The translations under genes and the position numbers were made by a program. A model generated the notes under the pieces. That model ran no database searches and was not told the origin of the DNA. It was given only the letters and a program-made list of their open reading frames with translations. From the NCBI GenBank assembly GCA_937883755.1, contig CAKZYA010000063.1:124001-188000 (forward strand): a stretch of 64,000 nucleotides of DNA, given 5' to 3'. Source of the DNA: an uncultured Flammeovirgaceae bacterium. GTDB lineage: Bacteria; Bacteroidota; Bacteroidia; Cytophagales; Cyclobacteriaceae. Shown here piece by piece: positions 42,350 to 51,469 of the stretch (position 1 is the stretch's first letter; each line of letters opens with the position of its first letter).

Positions 42350-45300
42350 CTACTTCACAATCACCCGCCTGCGGTAAATCTGCTGTGCAGTTTTTAGTTC
42401 TAGCAAGTATACCCCAGGAGTGAGTTGGGAGCTTTCTATTTGTAAGCTATCCTGTTGAAATTTTACACCCAGTGACTTGCCTTGTGGAGAGTACATCTGT
42501 ATATCGATCAATTTCTGTAGAGGCATATTTTTAATGGTAATAAGTTGACCTCGCTCTAGTGGGTTAGGATACAACACAAGTTCTGAATCAAGTTCATCAC
42601 CTACGCTAGTTACTGGGTTAGGAGGTTCACCATCACCGGGATTAGTGGTGGTATCTTGGGCTACTACTACTAAGTTAAAACCCTGAGAGGCAGTGGCTCC
42701 TTCGGAGTCGGTTACCTGAATTTGGATAGCTAGTGTTCCGGTATCGCTTACTGCTGGGATTCCGGCGAACATCCGGGAGCTGGATGTAAATGTAAGCCAA
42801 GTGGGTAGTGTATTTTCATTATCTAAGCGGGCAGAGTAGGTCAGTAAATCTCCTATATCATTATCTTTAAAAGCGTTGGCTGGTATCTGAAACTGATAAG
42901 TAGTATCGGCGTCGGTGTTTTGGTCTTCAATGGCAGTTTGTACCTCAGGAGCTGTATTCTCCGGGCTTTGAAGTGTGTTTTTATACCGCATAATCGTCTG
43001 CTGATTATACGCGATCAAATCCACATCTCCGTCGCCGTCGGTATCGGTTGCTATTACCCGATCCGCCGCGAAATCATCAATAGCTATTTCTTCCCCAAAC
43101 GTACCGCTATCATCGGTATTCTCCCGCCAAACTAAACCACCACCTGACGATTGAATAATATCCGCATCGCCATCATTATCCAAATCAGCCAGTGCTAGTA
43201 CAGATGCGATGCCTACGTTTAGGGGTTGGCTAGTAAAATTTCCATTACCTTGATTTAGGTATCCCGTACGATTACCTTCGGCAGGAGTATTAATTATTTC
43301 AATATCCCCGTCACCGTCCAGGTCTGCTGCGTAATTTCCTTGAGCACTGGTATTTCGTTCAAACTCAGTATTTGAGATATTTCGGTACCAGGCTTTATCA
43401 GTCAGTACATCTAAGGCACCATCTGTATTCAGATCAGCCAATTGGGTAACTGTGCCGTCTATCGTTCCCGAACGAACGAAATTATTATCTGTCCATCTCC
43501 ACCAACCGTACTGATTACCCGCTTCATTTATCGGAGCAAATAATAAACCATCAGACACAAAAATGCGGTTAGCACTGGGCGCACCCCGATGAATAACCAG
43601 TTCTCCAACTGAACCATTGGAAGAATTCTGCCAGCGAACCTCGGTAGATCCAGAGCCATTTTGGTCGACTACCACTAGCTCTGAAACCCCGTCACCATCT
43701 ACATCAGCTTGAGTAAAGGAAGCTTTACCAGAGTTTAGCTTAACAAGCGTATTTGGTGATAATACATTTCCATGCCGAATAGCAATCTGAGTTATGTTTT
43801 GAGCCGATTGAACCGTTAAACCCACCATCAATCTATTCTCCTGCTCAGGGGCAACAGCAACAATCTGATTGATTGTCGTTTGATCTACCGACTGATAAGC
43901 CAGACTATCCCAGGCGTTTCCGGCATTTTCAATCCAGCTAATACCCGGTGAATTCCCTGAGCTATCAATTAAGTCCTGGTCACCATCCTGATCGATATCC
44001 ACCAATTGAGCAGTGACGTTGCTCAACGCATGATACTGCGCTGTTTGCCAATCGCCTTTGTTTTCGATCCACCCAGTTTGCTCCGGTACTATTTCACTGC
44101 AAGCCTCCGAGGTTAGCGATACATAAAAATCCTGGTCACCATCTCCGTCTACATCATCACTTAGCAGACGAGAAGGGCGAAGATTCAGATAATCTAAACC
44201 AGCAATGTTTAAGAATTGAGGGGTATTAGTCAGACCGTTATCACTATTCGCTAGATAGCCAATACGGTAACTTCCTGTCCAGTTGTACCCTTCGGTGATA
44301 ACTAAATCGGCTCGGCTATCCCCATTCATATCAGCTACTGCTAAGGCAATAGGTTTAGTAATATCAACTGCCTGAATTGCTCGCTCTGAAGAATAAGCAC
44401 TCCGGCTAGTTAACAGAAATAGTTGCTCATCGCTCTGCCAAACTACATCCGGCAAATTGTCACCATCAATATCGCCACTTACGGCTGAAGTATTGGTCAA
44501 ATCACTGGCTTCCCTCTCCATCCAAAGGGCACGGTCTGCAAATGTGCCATCATCTAGTTGCTGATACCAGAAGAGATCATCATCTTCCTTCACCAAAACG
44601 TCTAACACCTCATCCTGATTAATATCTAAAATAAGAATCTGATTTTCAGATATATACGTAGAGTTATCATCAATAATCTGCTTGGCAAAGCTGGCTCCGT
44701 TCTGATTTTTATACCAGAGCAGTTGTTGATCTTCAGTATCATAAGTTACTAAATCAGGAAAGCTATCTTGGTCTAGGTCAACCGCTTTTCCAAAAGCCCA
44801 ATTAGCCGCTTCATCTATTGTTAATCCAGTGGTAAACGGGGTTTGTCCATTGTTAACTAACAACTGATACCGCCGAGGTTGCTGCTGATCAAGTTCAATC
44901 ACCAATGCCCCTAAGAAGCCAAACTCAGCACCTGCTTTTTTAGCAATTTCTACGGTCACCTCACCATTTTCATTAGGCTGCACTTTATCAATAATAACGA
45001 CATCAGTTGTATTCAAAGCGGCGTTAAGCTCGACTTGTTGGTTTCCTATGCGATAGGTAGCCGTACGATTCCCTTCAAAAAGTGAGCTAGCGTAAAAGCT
45101 AAATTTATATGTTTGGTCGACCGCCAGTCCGGAAATAGTAAGCTCTTCAGTTCCCGAAGTAAAGTAGTAAGAACGGGTAACGGCTCGGGGATAAAATCCT
45201 AGTTGATCTTCATTATACCCATTCTGACCATCACCATCCCAATCGGTTTTCAGAGTCAGAGTAGCCCCACTGCTTTTCTCTTGAAGATTAGTGAGAGCTA

Positions 45301-45592
45301 CGCTGACATTAGCCGTTGGTGTTTGCTGAAGGTTATTCCAATTACGGGCATTATCCTCTTGCAATGCGTTGAAGTTAACTTGAATCGGAAGAAACTCGGC
45401 TTCAGGGAGAATTTCCCCAACTACATCCTGGTCATTATCCCGATCGGCATCTAAGGTGGCCACTAACCTAAATGAATTACTCTCTCCGCGTTCCTTGGCC
45501 TCCAATAGAGTTTGCCCCACAAATTGGGCGTAAGAAAAACTGGAATTAAGCAGAAAAAAAAGCAGAATTAACTGCTTGATGCACTGATACAT
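42350..45592 (-). CDS. Large FG-GAP/VCBS-repeat protein with type IX secretion tail
   Basis: A 1080-residue exported protein (signal ending near SYAQ). About 235 N-terminal residues form a carbohydrate-binding or malectin-like beta domain. About 640 residues of FG-GAP/VCBS repeats follow, each with Ca-binding loops of the form D-x-D-x-D-G-D-x-D (DVDGDGDQD, DTDGDGDVD, DLDNDGDAD) and arranged as a beta propeller. Residues about 880-985 look like a cadherin or He_PIG module (TYSARLD, GIPAVSDTGT). A type IX sorting domain ends the protein (LYPNPLERG, then LTPGVYLLELKT...RRRVIVK). It is probably exported to the cell surface to bind glycans or other cells. It is monocistronic. Confidence 0.9.
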   Translation of the reverse strand: MYQCIKQLILLFFLLNSSFSYAQFVGQTLLEAKERGESNSFRLVATLDADRDNDQDVVGEILPEAEFLPIQVNFNALQEDNARNWNNLQQTPTANVSVALTNLQEKSSGATLTLKTDWDGDGQNGYNEDQLGFYPRAVTRSYYFTSGTEELTISGLAVDQTYKFSFYASSLFEGNRTATYRIGNQQVELNAALNTTDVVIIDKVQPNENGEVTVEIAKKAGAEFGFLGALVIELDQQQPRRYQLLVNNGQTPFTTGLTIDEAANWAFGKAVDLDQDSFPDLVTYDTEDQQLLWYKNQNGASFAKQIIDDNSTYISENQILILDINQDEVLDVLVKEDDDLFWYQQLDDGTFADRALWMEREASDLTNTSAVSGDIDGDNLPDVVWQSDEQLFLLTSRSAYSSERAIQAVDITKPIALAVADMNGDSRADLVITEGYNWTGSYRIGYLANSDNGLTNTPQFLNIAGLDYLNLRPSRLLSDDVDGDGDQDFYVSLTSEACSEIVPEQTGWIENKGDWQTAQYHALSNVTAQLVDIDQDGDQDLIDSSGNSPGISWIENAGNAWDSLAYQSVDQTTINQIVAVAPEQENRLMVGLTVQSAQNITQIAIRHGNVLSPNTLVKLNSGKASFTQADVDGDGVSELVVVDQNGSGSTEVRWQNSSNGSVGELVIHRGAPSANRIFVSDGLLFAPINEAGNQYGWWRWTDNNFVRSGTIDGTVTQLADLNTDGALDVLTDKAWYRNISNTEFERNTSAQGNYAADLDGDGDIEIINTPAEGNRTGYLNQGNGNFTSQPLNVGIASVLALADLDNDGDADIIQSSGGGLVWRENTDDSGTFGEEIAIDDFAADRVIATDTDGDGDVDLIAYNQQTIMRYKNTLQSPENTAPEVQTAIEDQNTDADTTYQFQIPANAFKDNDIGDLLTYSARLDNENTLPTWLTFTSSSRMFAGIPAVSDTGTLAIQIQVTDSEGATASQGFNLVVVAQDTTTNPGDGEPPNPVTSVGDELDSELVLYPNPLERGQLITIKNMPLQKLIDIQMYSPQGKSLGVKFQQDSLQIESSQLTPGVYLLELKTAQQIYRRRVIVK

Positions 45593-45872
45593 ACTAACCT
45601 AATGTGATATGATAGCTTGCTATTCCTTAGCAATAAACATACAAAGCAAGCATCATTGTTTTTATTATTACAATAAAAAATATACTTTTTAAGCTATATG
45701 TACGATCTAGTCATAATTTCAGGCATTTCTTACAATTCTGAAGAAGACGCATTGCTAAGAAAAGCTAAATTATTCTGAGCTGCTAAAAAAGACTTAACAT
45801 AAGTGTAATATTTATGCCTCAAAGTGAGAAAAAATACCTCACTCTCCTTGCAGTAACCGAGCATTTCTAAAG

Positions 45873-47291
45873 TTACTCCCCAGTTCCTGCTGAAGCCGGC
45901 GATGGTTCAGCTAACCCGTGTTGATCGATTAAGTACACTAGTGAAGTCATGGCGGAAGCTCCCAGTAGTAATTCCCGACGGTTTACAATCTCAAAAACGT
46001 CCAGTGCCGAGTGGTGCATATCAAAGTACCGCTGAGAATCGGGGCGTAAACCGATGAGTTCAACTCCTTGAGGCTTGAGGGCGCTAATATCCGCGCCACT
46101 GCCTCCTTTGTTAAATTTATGCAGATCGTAAGTCTCAAATAGTGGCTTCCACTGCTGAATTTGCTCATAGGCAGCATCGCTTACATCTAACCCAAAGCCT
46201 CGGGGAGCAAAACCGCCAGCATCAGATTCTATTGCCGCCAAATGATTCTCACCATTTTCTTCGGCCAGTTCAGCATACTTTTTGGCTCCGGCCAACCCAT
46301 TTTCTTCGTTCATAAAGAGTACCGCTCGAATCGTTCGTTTGGGTTGATAATCCATCGCCTTCAAAGTTCGCAGTACTTCAATAGAATGAACTACGCCGGC
46401 ACCATCATCGTGAGCACCCTCTGCTAAATCCCAGGAGTCCAAATGCCCACCTACGACAATATATTCGTCAGGAAATGTGCTTCCCTTAATTTCTCCCACT
46501 ACATTATACGAGAGTACATCATCCAGCATCTGACAGTGCGTCTCTAGATAAAAAGATAAATCAGGCTCTTCCTTTAACGTTTTGCTCAGCAAATCAGCAT
46601 CGTTAGTGCTAATGGCCACTGCCGGAATTTTAGGTACGTTGAAAGAATAGACAGTGCTTCCAGTATGTGGGTAATCATCAAAAGCGGTAGAAAGCGAGCG
46701 GACAATTACTCCTACTGCTCCGTATTTTGCAGCTTCGGAAGGTCCACCCCGACGCTGGTTACCCGCTAAGCCGTAGGCAGCCCCAGTCTGAATCTGAGTT
46801 TGATCCATCGGACGGTTAAAAAAAACAATTTTTCCCTTCACCCTTTCTTCGCCTAAATCAGCTAACTCCTTGAAAGTATGCACTTCTACCACATTGGCTA
46901 ATACTCCATCGCTGCCCGTACCTACAGCATTTCCTAAGGCAGTGATATTTAGTTCCTGGCTTCCCAGCTTTTTAGCATCGACAATGCGCCCGACTTCTTT
47001 TTTTCCGCGAACCCAATGAGGCACCATCACAGGTTGAAGGAAAACGCTATCAAATCCGTATTGCTGCATTAGTTGGCGACCCCATTCTACAGCGGCCGCT
47101 GCTTCCGGCGATCCGCTTACCCGTCCGCCTACATCTTTGCACAGGCTACGCAGGTTTTCATAAGCCTCGCCCCGTAGCAGGGTTTCATCGTAAATCTCTC
47201 GAATCATGGTAGCATCGCCTTCTGATTGGGACAGAGCCGGAGCCAAGGTCATCAGAAGCAAGCCAATAGTTAGGTACAAGTAGTTTTTCAT
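45873..47291 (-). CDS. M28-family metallopeptidase (exported)
   Basis: The start is taken at ATG 47291, which opens a proper signal peptide (KNYLYLTIGLLLMTLAPALSQ); the frame extends upstream to 47360 without a signal. The 472-residue protein has a PA-type insert (VVEVHTFKELADLG...GKIVFFNRP) and an M28 catalytic domain. Zinc ligands are seen in VVGGHLDSWD, GAHDDGAG, LFMNEENGLAG, ESDAGG and the late MHHSALD. It is probably a periplasmic or surface aminopeptidase/carboxypeptidase. It lies 107 bases downstream of the DUF3299-like gene. Confidence 0.92.
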   Translation of the reverse strand: MKNYLYLTIGLLLMTLAPALSQSEGDATMIREIYDETLLRGEAYENLRSLCKDVGGRVSGSPEAAAAVEWGRQLMQQYGFDSVFLQPVMVPHWVRGKKEVGRIVDAKKLGSQELNITALGNAVGTGSDGVLANVVEVHTFKELADLGEERVKGKIVFFNRPMDQTQIQTGAAYGLAGNQRRGGPSEAAKYGAVGVIVRSLSTAFDDYPHTGSTVYSFNVPKIPAVAISTNDADLLSKTLKEEPDLSFYLETHCQMLDDVLSYNVVGEIKGSTFPDEYIVVGGHLDSWDLAEGAHDDGAGVVHSIEVLRTLKAMDYQPKRTIRAVLFMNEENGLAGAKKYAELAEENGENHLAAIESDAGGFAPRGFGLDVSDAAYEQIQQWKPLFETYDLHKFNKGGSGADISALKPQGVELIGLRPDSQRYFDMHHSALDVFEIVNRRELLLGASAMTSLVYLIDQHGLAEPSPASAGTGE

Positions 47292-47398
47292 AATACTAAT
47301 TACTAGTTGAAAATTGATAGGGGATAATTGAAAAATTATTAACACTCTGTTTATCAACATCTTATATATTGCGCATATATTTGGTTTTAACTAGGTTT

Positions 47399-47842
47399 TC
47401 AGTTTTCAATCAGCTCTGCATCGTAAAGGATGTACATCATACGATCAGGGTTATCGGGATTGAGCTCTAGTCTTCCCCGCAACTCCACCACTTCCTGCGA
47501 TAGCTCAATATTTTCTTGGCTGAATACTTCCATCACGGTTTCGGGGCCCGCCCCTCCGCAGAAAAAGCAAGCCGCAATGGGCAATGCCGATAAAATAAAG
47601 TAGTTAGGCTTAAGATAAGCCTCAAATGGAATCATATATCCCTTCACCGTAACCTGCTGTCCGTCTAGGACTTGAGCCCGGTCACCAAAAACAGGATACG
47701 AAACTTCGTAACCTACCGAAGCATCATAGCGATCTTTTACCTCTACGTCAGAAAGGCTTTTCCAAACATTGGTTGTCGCTTGCGCCCAAACAGGATTGTT
47801 CGCCCAAAATAAAATGACTACAAGAAGGTAATGTAGGTTCAC
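47399..47842 (-). CDS. DUF3299-like exported protein with Cys motif
   Basis: A 147-residue protein with a signal peptide (LLVVILFWANNPVWAQ). The mature domain reads as an OB-like beta fold (GQQVTVKGYMIPFEAYLKP) with a CFFCGGAGPE motif at about residues 87-100. This resembles DUF3299-type periplasmic proteins, whose Cys-rich motif is thought to be important for metal binding. No zinc or copper transporter genes lie next to it. The assignment is tentative; the Cys pair is the main clue. Confidence 0.7.
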   Translation of the reverse strand: MNLHYLLVVILFWANNPVWAQATTNVWKSLSDVEVKDRYDASVGYEVSYPVFGDRAQVLDGQQVTVKGYMIPFEAYLKPNYFILSALPIAACFFCGGAGPETVMEVFSQENIELSQEVVELRGRLELNPDNPDRMMYILYDAELIEN

Positions 47843-47945
47843 TGTGCTTGGATAGGTACTTTCAAACTTCTAATTTAGTACGATTCCGTGAGAATGCTAT
47901 TAGAATCTATGGCTTTCTTACCAAATCACCAACCCATATTTGCCT

Positions 47946-48251
47946 ATGTCTGCCTCTACCGATCAGTTTACCGTTGTTCATCAGCCCGAAAAGAAACGTT
48001 TTGCGATACCACTGAATGATGAAACCGCTGTGCTGGAGTATATTCCCGCCAAAAAATTTATCGTGTTCACTCATACTGAAGTCCCAGTCTCGCACGAGGG
48101 AAAAGGACTAGCTTCCCGCTTAGCTAAAACCGGATTAGAATACGCCAAAGAAACCAATCAGCCCGTTATGCCCCTCTGTCCCTACGTGGCTATGTACATC
48201 CGCCGTCACCCAGAGTATAAATCATTAGTACTGCCCGGATTTTCCGTCTAG
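47946..48251 (+). CDS. Small GNAT-family acetyltransferase (YjdJ-like)
   Basis: A 101-residue protein from ATG 47946; a TTG two codons upstream would add MP but is less likely. It is the short GNAT type, with a central HTEVPVSHEGKGLASRLAKTGL, where the Gly-rich acetyl-CoA loop lies, and the C-terminal VMPLCPYVAMYIRRHPEYKSL. These two segments are diagnostic of the YjdJ-like N-acetyltransferases. The substrate is unknown. The gene is followed after three bases by DUF4269, suggesting a shared message. Confidence 0.88.
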   Translation: MSASTDQFTVVHQPEKKRFAIPLNDETAVLEYIPAKKFIVFTHTEVPVSHEGKGLASRLAKTGLEYAKETNQPVMPLCPYVAMYIRRHPEYKSLVLPGFSV

Positions 48252-48254
48252 CCA

Positions 48255-48827
48255 GTGGACTTTACCAATCTGGTTTACCTGAAAGTAGGGAATGTAAGGC
48301 AGCAAGCCACTTATCAGCTACTAGATGAGCTACAACTATTCACTCACCTAGCTGATTATCAACCTATACTGACTGGCACCGTTCCTCTAGGAATTGATAT
48401 TGATTCCAGCGACTTGGATATCTGCTGTGAGGTTTACAAGTTAGAACAATTTGCCCAACGAGTACAAAAATATTACGGTCACTTTGAGGAATTTACTTGT
48501 TGGTCTTCTACCCATCAATCCGTATCTACGATTACTATTTCGTTCCAATACCAGCATTGGCCTATCGAAATATTCGGGCAGGGTCTTCCTACCCAGCAAC
48601 AGTACGCCTATCGGCATATGCTTATTGAGTACCGAGTTCTTGATCTGGCTAATGCCCGCTTTAAGGATAAGATTATTGAATTAAAGCAAGACGGAGTAAA
48701 GACTGAACCTGCTTTCAGCCAACTATTAGGTTTACCTGATGATTCCTACGAAGTCTTATTGAATTTAGAATACTTCTCCGAAGAACAACTTCATCAGTTA
48801 CTAGATACAAAAGGCTATTTGAAGTAA
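48255..48827 (+). CDS. DUF4269 protein, nucleotidyltransferase-like
   Basis: A 190-residue protein. A GTVPLGIDIDSSDLDICC block near residue 35-52 has the spaced Asp pair typical of minimal nucleotidyltransferases, and the rest of the fold (FTCWSSTHQSVSTITISF, WPIEIFGQG, YRHMLIEYRVLDLAN) matches DUF4269. The start is GTG at 48255, because no ATG lies upstream in frame. A tRNA-like or protein substrate is possible, but none is known for the family. It is three bases behind the acetyltransferase gene. Confidence 0.85.
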   Translation: MDFTNLVYLKVGNVRQQATYQLLDELQLFTHLADYQPILTGTVPLGIDIDSSDLDICCEVYKLEQFAQRVQKYYGHFEEFTCWSSTHQSVSTITISFQYQHWPIEIFGQGLPTQQQYAYRHMLIEYRVLDLANARFKDKIIELKQDGVKTEPAFSQLLGLPDDSYEVLLNLEYFSEEQLHQLLDTKGYLK

Positions 48828-48851
48828 CTCAGAAAACCGTACATTGGTCAT

Positions 48852-50069
48852 ATGTTCATCTCACCTCGAGTCGGGAGTATACTCGGGCTTAGCCTGTTTC
48901 TGAACACTGCTTATGCTCAAATGATGTTCCCCTGGACGCGCCATACAGTTGATAATACTTCATTTGGGGCCGATGGTACTAAAACGTATTTCGCTAATCA
49001 GGATTCTTTACCCGATATTATTAGCGGTTGGGAACAAGGCGGCATAACCCGCTTGTACTTTCACCCCGGTGATCCTAACCAAAAGTGGCCTTATGTAGAA
49101 GTTCCATCTCTGGCGGTAGAAGATGCCCTGCTAGCCGATTTGGACGAAGATGGATTTCCTGATATTATCACGCTTTCTGAAGGTCAGCATCGGCGAGTCA
49201 CGATACACTGGGCACCTAATGATTGGCAACAGTACCAGCAATCACCCGCCTGGCAATCCGTAGATATTCCTTGTACAATAAATTCTACTCAGTGGATGTT
49301 TGGGGTAGCCCATCAAGTAGATGATAAATATGGCCTTGACTTGATTGTCGGCTCTAAAGGGCAAGGTGGTACCCTAGGTTGGCTAGAAGCCCCGGCTAAC
49401 CCGCGAGAAGTAGATCAATGGCAGTTTCACGAAATTTTCCCCGCCGGATGGATCATGTCAATTGAAATGGTGGATGTTAACCGAGACGGTTATTCTGATA
49501 TACTGATTTCTGACCGTAAAGGGGATAACCGAGGGGTTCGCTGGCTAGAACATCCTACTAAGCAGGATAAATTACGAGCACAGTGGGATAACCATATTAT
49601 CGGCTTAACGCAGGACGAACCCATGTTCCTGACAATGGCCACTGCTTCTGACAGTAGTTTAACTGACATTTACGCCTCTAATTTATCTGATCACATGGTT
49701 CATTTTATACCTACATTTAACGGTTGGGCTCAAGACAACATCACATTTCCTTCAGAAGCCGGAACCCGAGGGAAATCAATTGCAGTAGGTGATGTTAATC
49801 AGGATGGCTCAATCGATTTAGTGACAACTTACGAAGGAGCTGATCAGAAATACGGAGTTATGTTGAGTTTAGTAGGTGATTCTGGTTGGCAGCATTACCC
49901 CATCAGTGATACACTAGGCCGTAAATTTGATTTTGCCAAGTTAATAGATTTAGACCAAGACGGTGATTTAGATGTGCTTACCTCTGAAGAAAATAATAAC
50001 AGTGCTACTCAGGGTGGATTGGGTGTGATTTGGTACGAAAACCCCTTAAAACAAGAAAAGCACCCTTGA
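48852..50069 (+). CDS. FG-GAP/VCBS-repeat protein
   Basis: A 405-residue exported protein (signal ending near NTAYAQ). The mature part is a beta propeller of FG-GAP units, each with an Asp-rich Ca-binding loop: DLDEDGFPD, DVNRDGYSD, DVNQDGSID, DLDQDGDLD. Some units end in WYEN or WLEHP. No sorting tail or lipobox is seen. It follows DUF4269 after 24 bases but the products have no clear link. It is probably a surface or periplasmic binding protein. Confidence 0.88.
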   Translation: MFISPRVGSILGLSLFLNTAYAQMMFPWTRHTVDNTSFGADGTKTYFANQDSLPDIISGWEQGGITRLYFHPGDPNQKWPYVEVPSLAVEDALLADLDEDGFPDIITLSEGQHRRVTIHWAPNDWQQYQQSPAWQSVDIPCTINSTQWMFGVAHQVDDKYGLDLIVGSKGQGGTLGWLEAPANPREVDQWQFHEIFPAGWIMSIEMVDVNRDGYSDILISDRKGDNRGVRWLEHPTKQDKLRAQWDNHIIGLTQDEPMFLTMATASDSSLTDIYASNLSDHMVHFIPTFNGWAQDNITFPSEAGTRGKSIAVGDVNQDGSIDLVTTYEGADQKYGVMLSLVGDSGWQHYPISDTLGRKFDFAKLIDLDQDGDLDVLTSEENNNSATQGGLGVIWYENPLKQEKHP

Positions 50070-50109
50070 GATGCTTCTGTAAACTATGATCTTATTTTGC
50101 AATTAGATT

Positions 50110-50286
50110 ATGCAGAATATAGCCCACCCGGCTAATATAGTAGTTACTTTAATTGCTAATTCTATTCTTCTACTAGTATCCATAATCTCACAATTTTTAT
50201 TTACCAACTTATGGTTACCATCGGTACGAAGAGTGTACCGTTTCTACCCCAAACTCAGAAAATCTCAAAAAACATGGACTAAATGA
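50110..50286 (+). CDS. Small single-span membrane protein
   Basis: A 58-residue ORF, translated by hand. Residues 9-36 are strongly hydrophobic (IVVTLIANSILLLVSIIS) and are followed by a basic tail (RRVYRFYPKLRKSQKTW), a composition expected of a real small membrane protein with a cytoplasmic C-terminus. It lies 40 bases behind the FG-GAP gene. It has no similarity I can name, so the call rests on composition alone. Confidence 0.4.
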   Translation: MQNIAHPANIVVTLIANSILLLVSIISQFLFTNLWLPSVRRVYRFYPKLRKSQKTWTK

Positions 50287-50365
50287 ATTCTCAGGCTATT
50301 TTTTCTTATGCATAGAAATGTATAGTCGGAGAACGAAGTGTTGCTTTTTTTCCCAAATAGGGAAT

Positions 50366-51136
50366 TTAGTCTCGTTTACTCCCCGGAATCATCACTCCTA
50401 ACCCACCATCAATGCGGTACGCCTGTCCCGTCATAAAGGCCGCTTTATCGCTGCACAGGTAGGCGATGAACTCCCCAATTTCCTGGGACTGAGCCACTCG
50501 TTTGGTCAGATGCATATCTACACATTCCTGATAAACTTGCTCAGGGTCAGGTGATTGAGTGATGCCCCACTGCAACATCGGGGTATCTACCGTTCCTGGG
50601 CAAACCGCTACACAGCGAATATTGGGCGCATAATCAACGGCAATACTGCGAGTTAAGCCTAGAATAGCGGTTTTAGAGGTAGTGTAGGGAGCTACATTGT
50701 TCTGGGTAAGCATAGCCTGCACGCTGGAAACATTGACCACCACTCCCCGCCCAATCTTCTGCATATAAGGAATAGCATACTTAGCGCATAAAAAAGCACT
50801 TTTCAGGTTAACGTTCATCACCAAATCCCACTCCTCCTCACTAGTTTCGGTAACCGTAGAGTAACGTTGAATTCCGGCATTATTTACCAGATAATTGATC
50901 TGCCCAAAGGCTTGCTCGGCTTTGGCAATAGCCGATTTAACTTCCTTCTCTACTGACACATCGCAGCGAACAAGTAGCACTCTTTCTTTAGTAGCTTCTT
51001 CTAGGGTTTTGCCCTGCATTTCATCTTTATCTAAAATAACTACGTTGGCTCCTTCGCGCAGCATTACTTCGGCTGTAGCCCTTCCGATTCCTTTACCGCC
51101 CCCAGTAATAATTGCTGTACGCCGATCGTGTTCCAT
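50366..51136 (-). CDS. Short-chain dehydrogenase/reductase
   Basis: A 256-residue classical SDR. The NAD(P)-binding motif is TGGGKGIGR at residues 11-19, followed by NNAG at 85-88, and the catalytic Ser138 (NVSSVQ), Tyr151 and Lys155 (YTTSK). The C-terminal end RIDGG is typical. An Asp at the end of strand two (VILDKDE) favours NAD over NADP. The start at 51136 is chosen because the longer frame up to 51196 would begin at or before the likely transcription start, and the core fold begins at the chosen Met. The substrate is unknown. Confidence 0.92.
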   Translation of the reverse strand: MEHDRRTAIITGGGKGIGRATAEVMLREGANVVILDKDEMQGKTLEEATKERVLLVRCDVSVEKEVKSAIAKAEQAFGQINYLVNNAGIQRYSTVTETSEEEWDLVMNVNLKSAFLCAKYAIPYMQKIGRGVVVNVSSVQAMLTQNNVAPYTTSKTAILGLTRSIAVDYAPNIRCVAVCPGTVDTPMLQWGITQSPDPEQVYQECVDMHLTKRVAQSQEIGEFIAYLCSDKAAFMTGQAYRIDGGLGVMIPGSKRD

Positions 51137-51200
51137 GTTTTTTACTATTTTTCCCCAAAGATGCTGAAGATAGATCAAAAAAGAGAATATTGTCAAACCA

Positions 51201-51208
51201 CAAATGTA
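51201..51208 (-). promoter_or_regulatory. -7 element for the SDR gene
   Basis: On the minus strand this reads TACATTTG (TAnnTTTG). A TTG lies 16 bases upstream (51227-51225). It gives a leader of about 55-60 bases to the start at 51136. Confidence 0.4.
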
Positions 51209-51307
51209 GTATGCTATAATTCAGCAACTTACCGAGCAAAAAAAAATCTAAAAAAATGATAAATATAAAACTGCTGTTTAATCAGGATTGAAAGACTAAA
51301 TGCCTCA

Positions 51308-51338
51308 TTTGTAAAGTATAAAATAATACGTAGATTTA
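51308..51338 (+). promoter_or_regulatory. Promoter of the SusC-SusD operon
   Basis: TTTG at 51308-51311, a 19-base spacer and TAGATTTA at 51331-51338. The spacing is that of the Bacteroidota consensus and only the last base of the -7 differs. It gives a leader of about 125 bases before 51470. Confidence 0.5.
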
Positions 51339-51469
51339 TCGTATCCAATACAGGTGGGTATCTGATAAAAAGTGCCTGTATATGCCATCCTTCACCTAAC
51401 ACTGGCCTTCTGTTCACCATCCCACCTACGGTTGATTTAGCAATTTTCTCACATCCTAACTATTATACT

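Larger units (their letters stand above)
51137..51469. other. Divergent intergenic region (SDR / SusC operon)
   Basis: A 333-base gap holding the two promoter elements listed separately, one for each direction. No ORF with protein-like composition, RNA gene or repeat was seen. Confidence 0.5.

Noticed and set aside
47291-47360. Longer N-terminus for the M28 peptidase
   Set aside because: The extra 23 residues precede a full signal peptide and would mask it.
51137-51196. Longer N-terminus for the SDR enzyme
   Set aside because: It would begin at or before the likely transcription start (promoter element 51201-51208) and adds no conserved residues.
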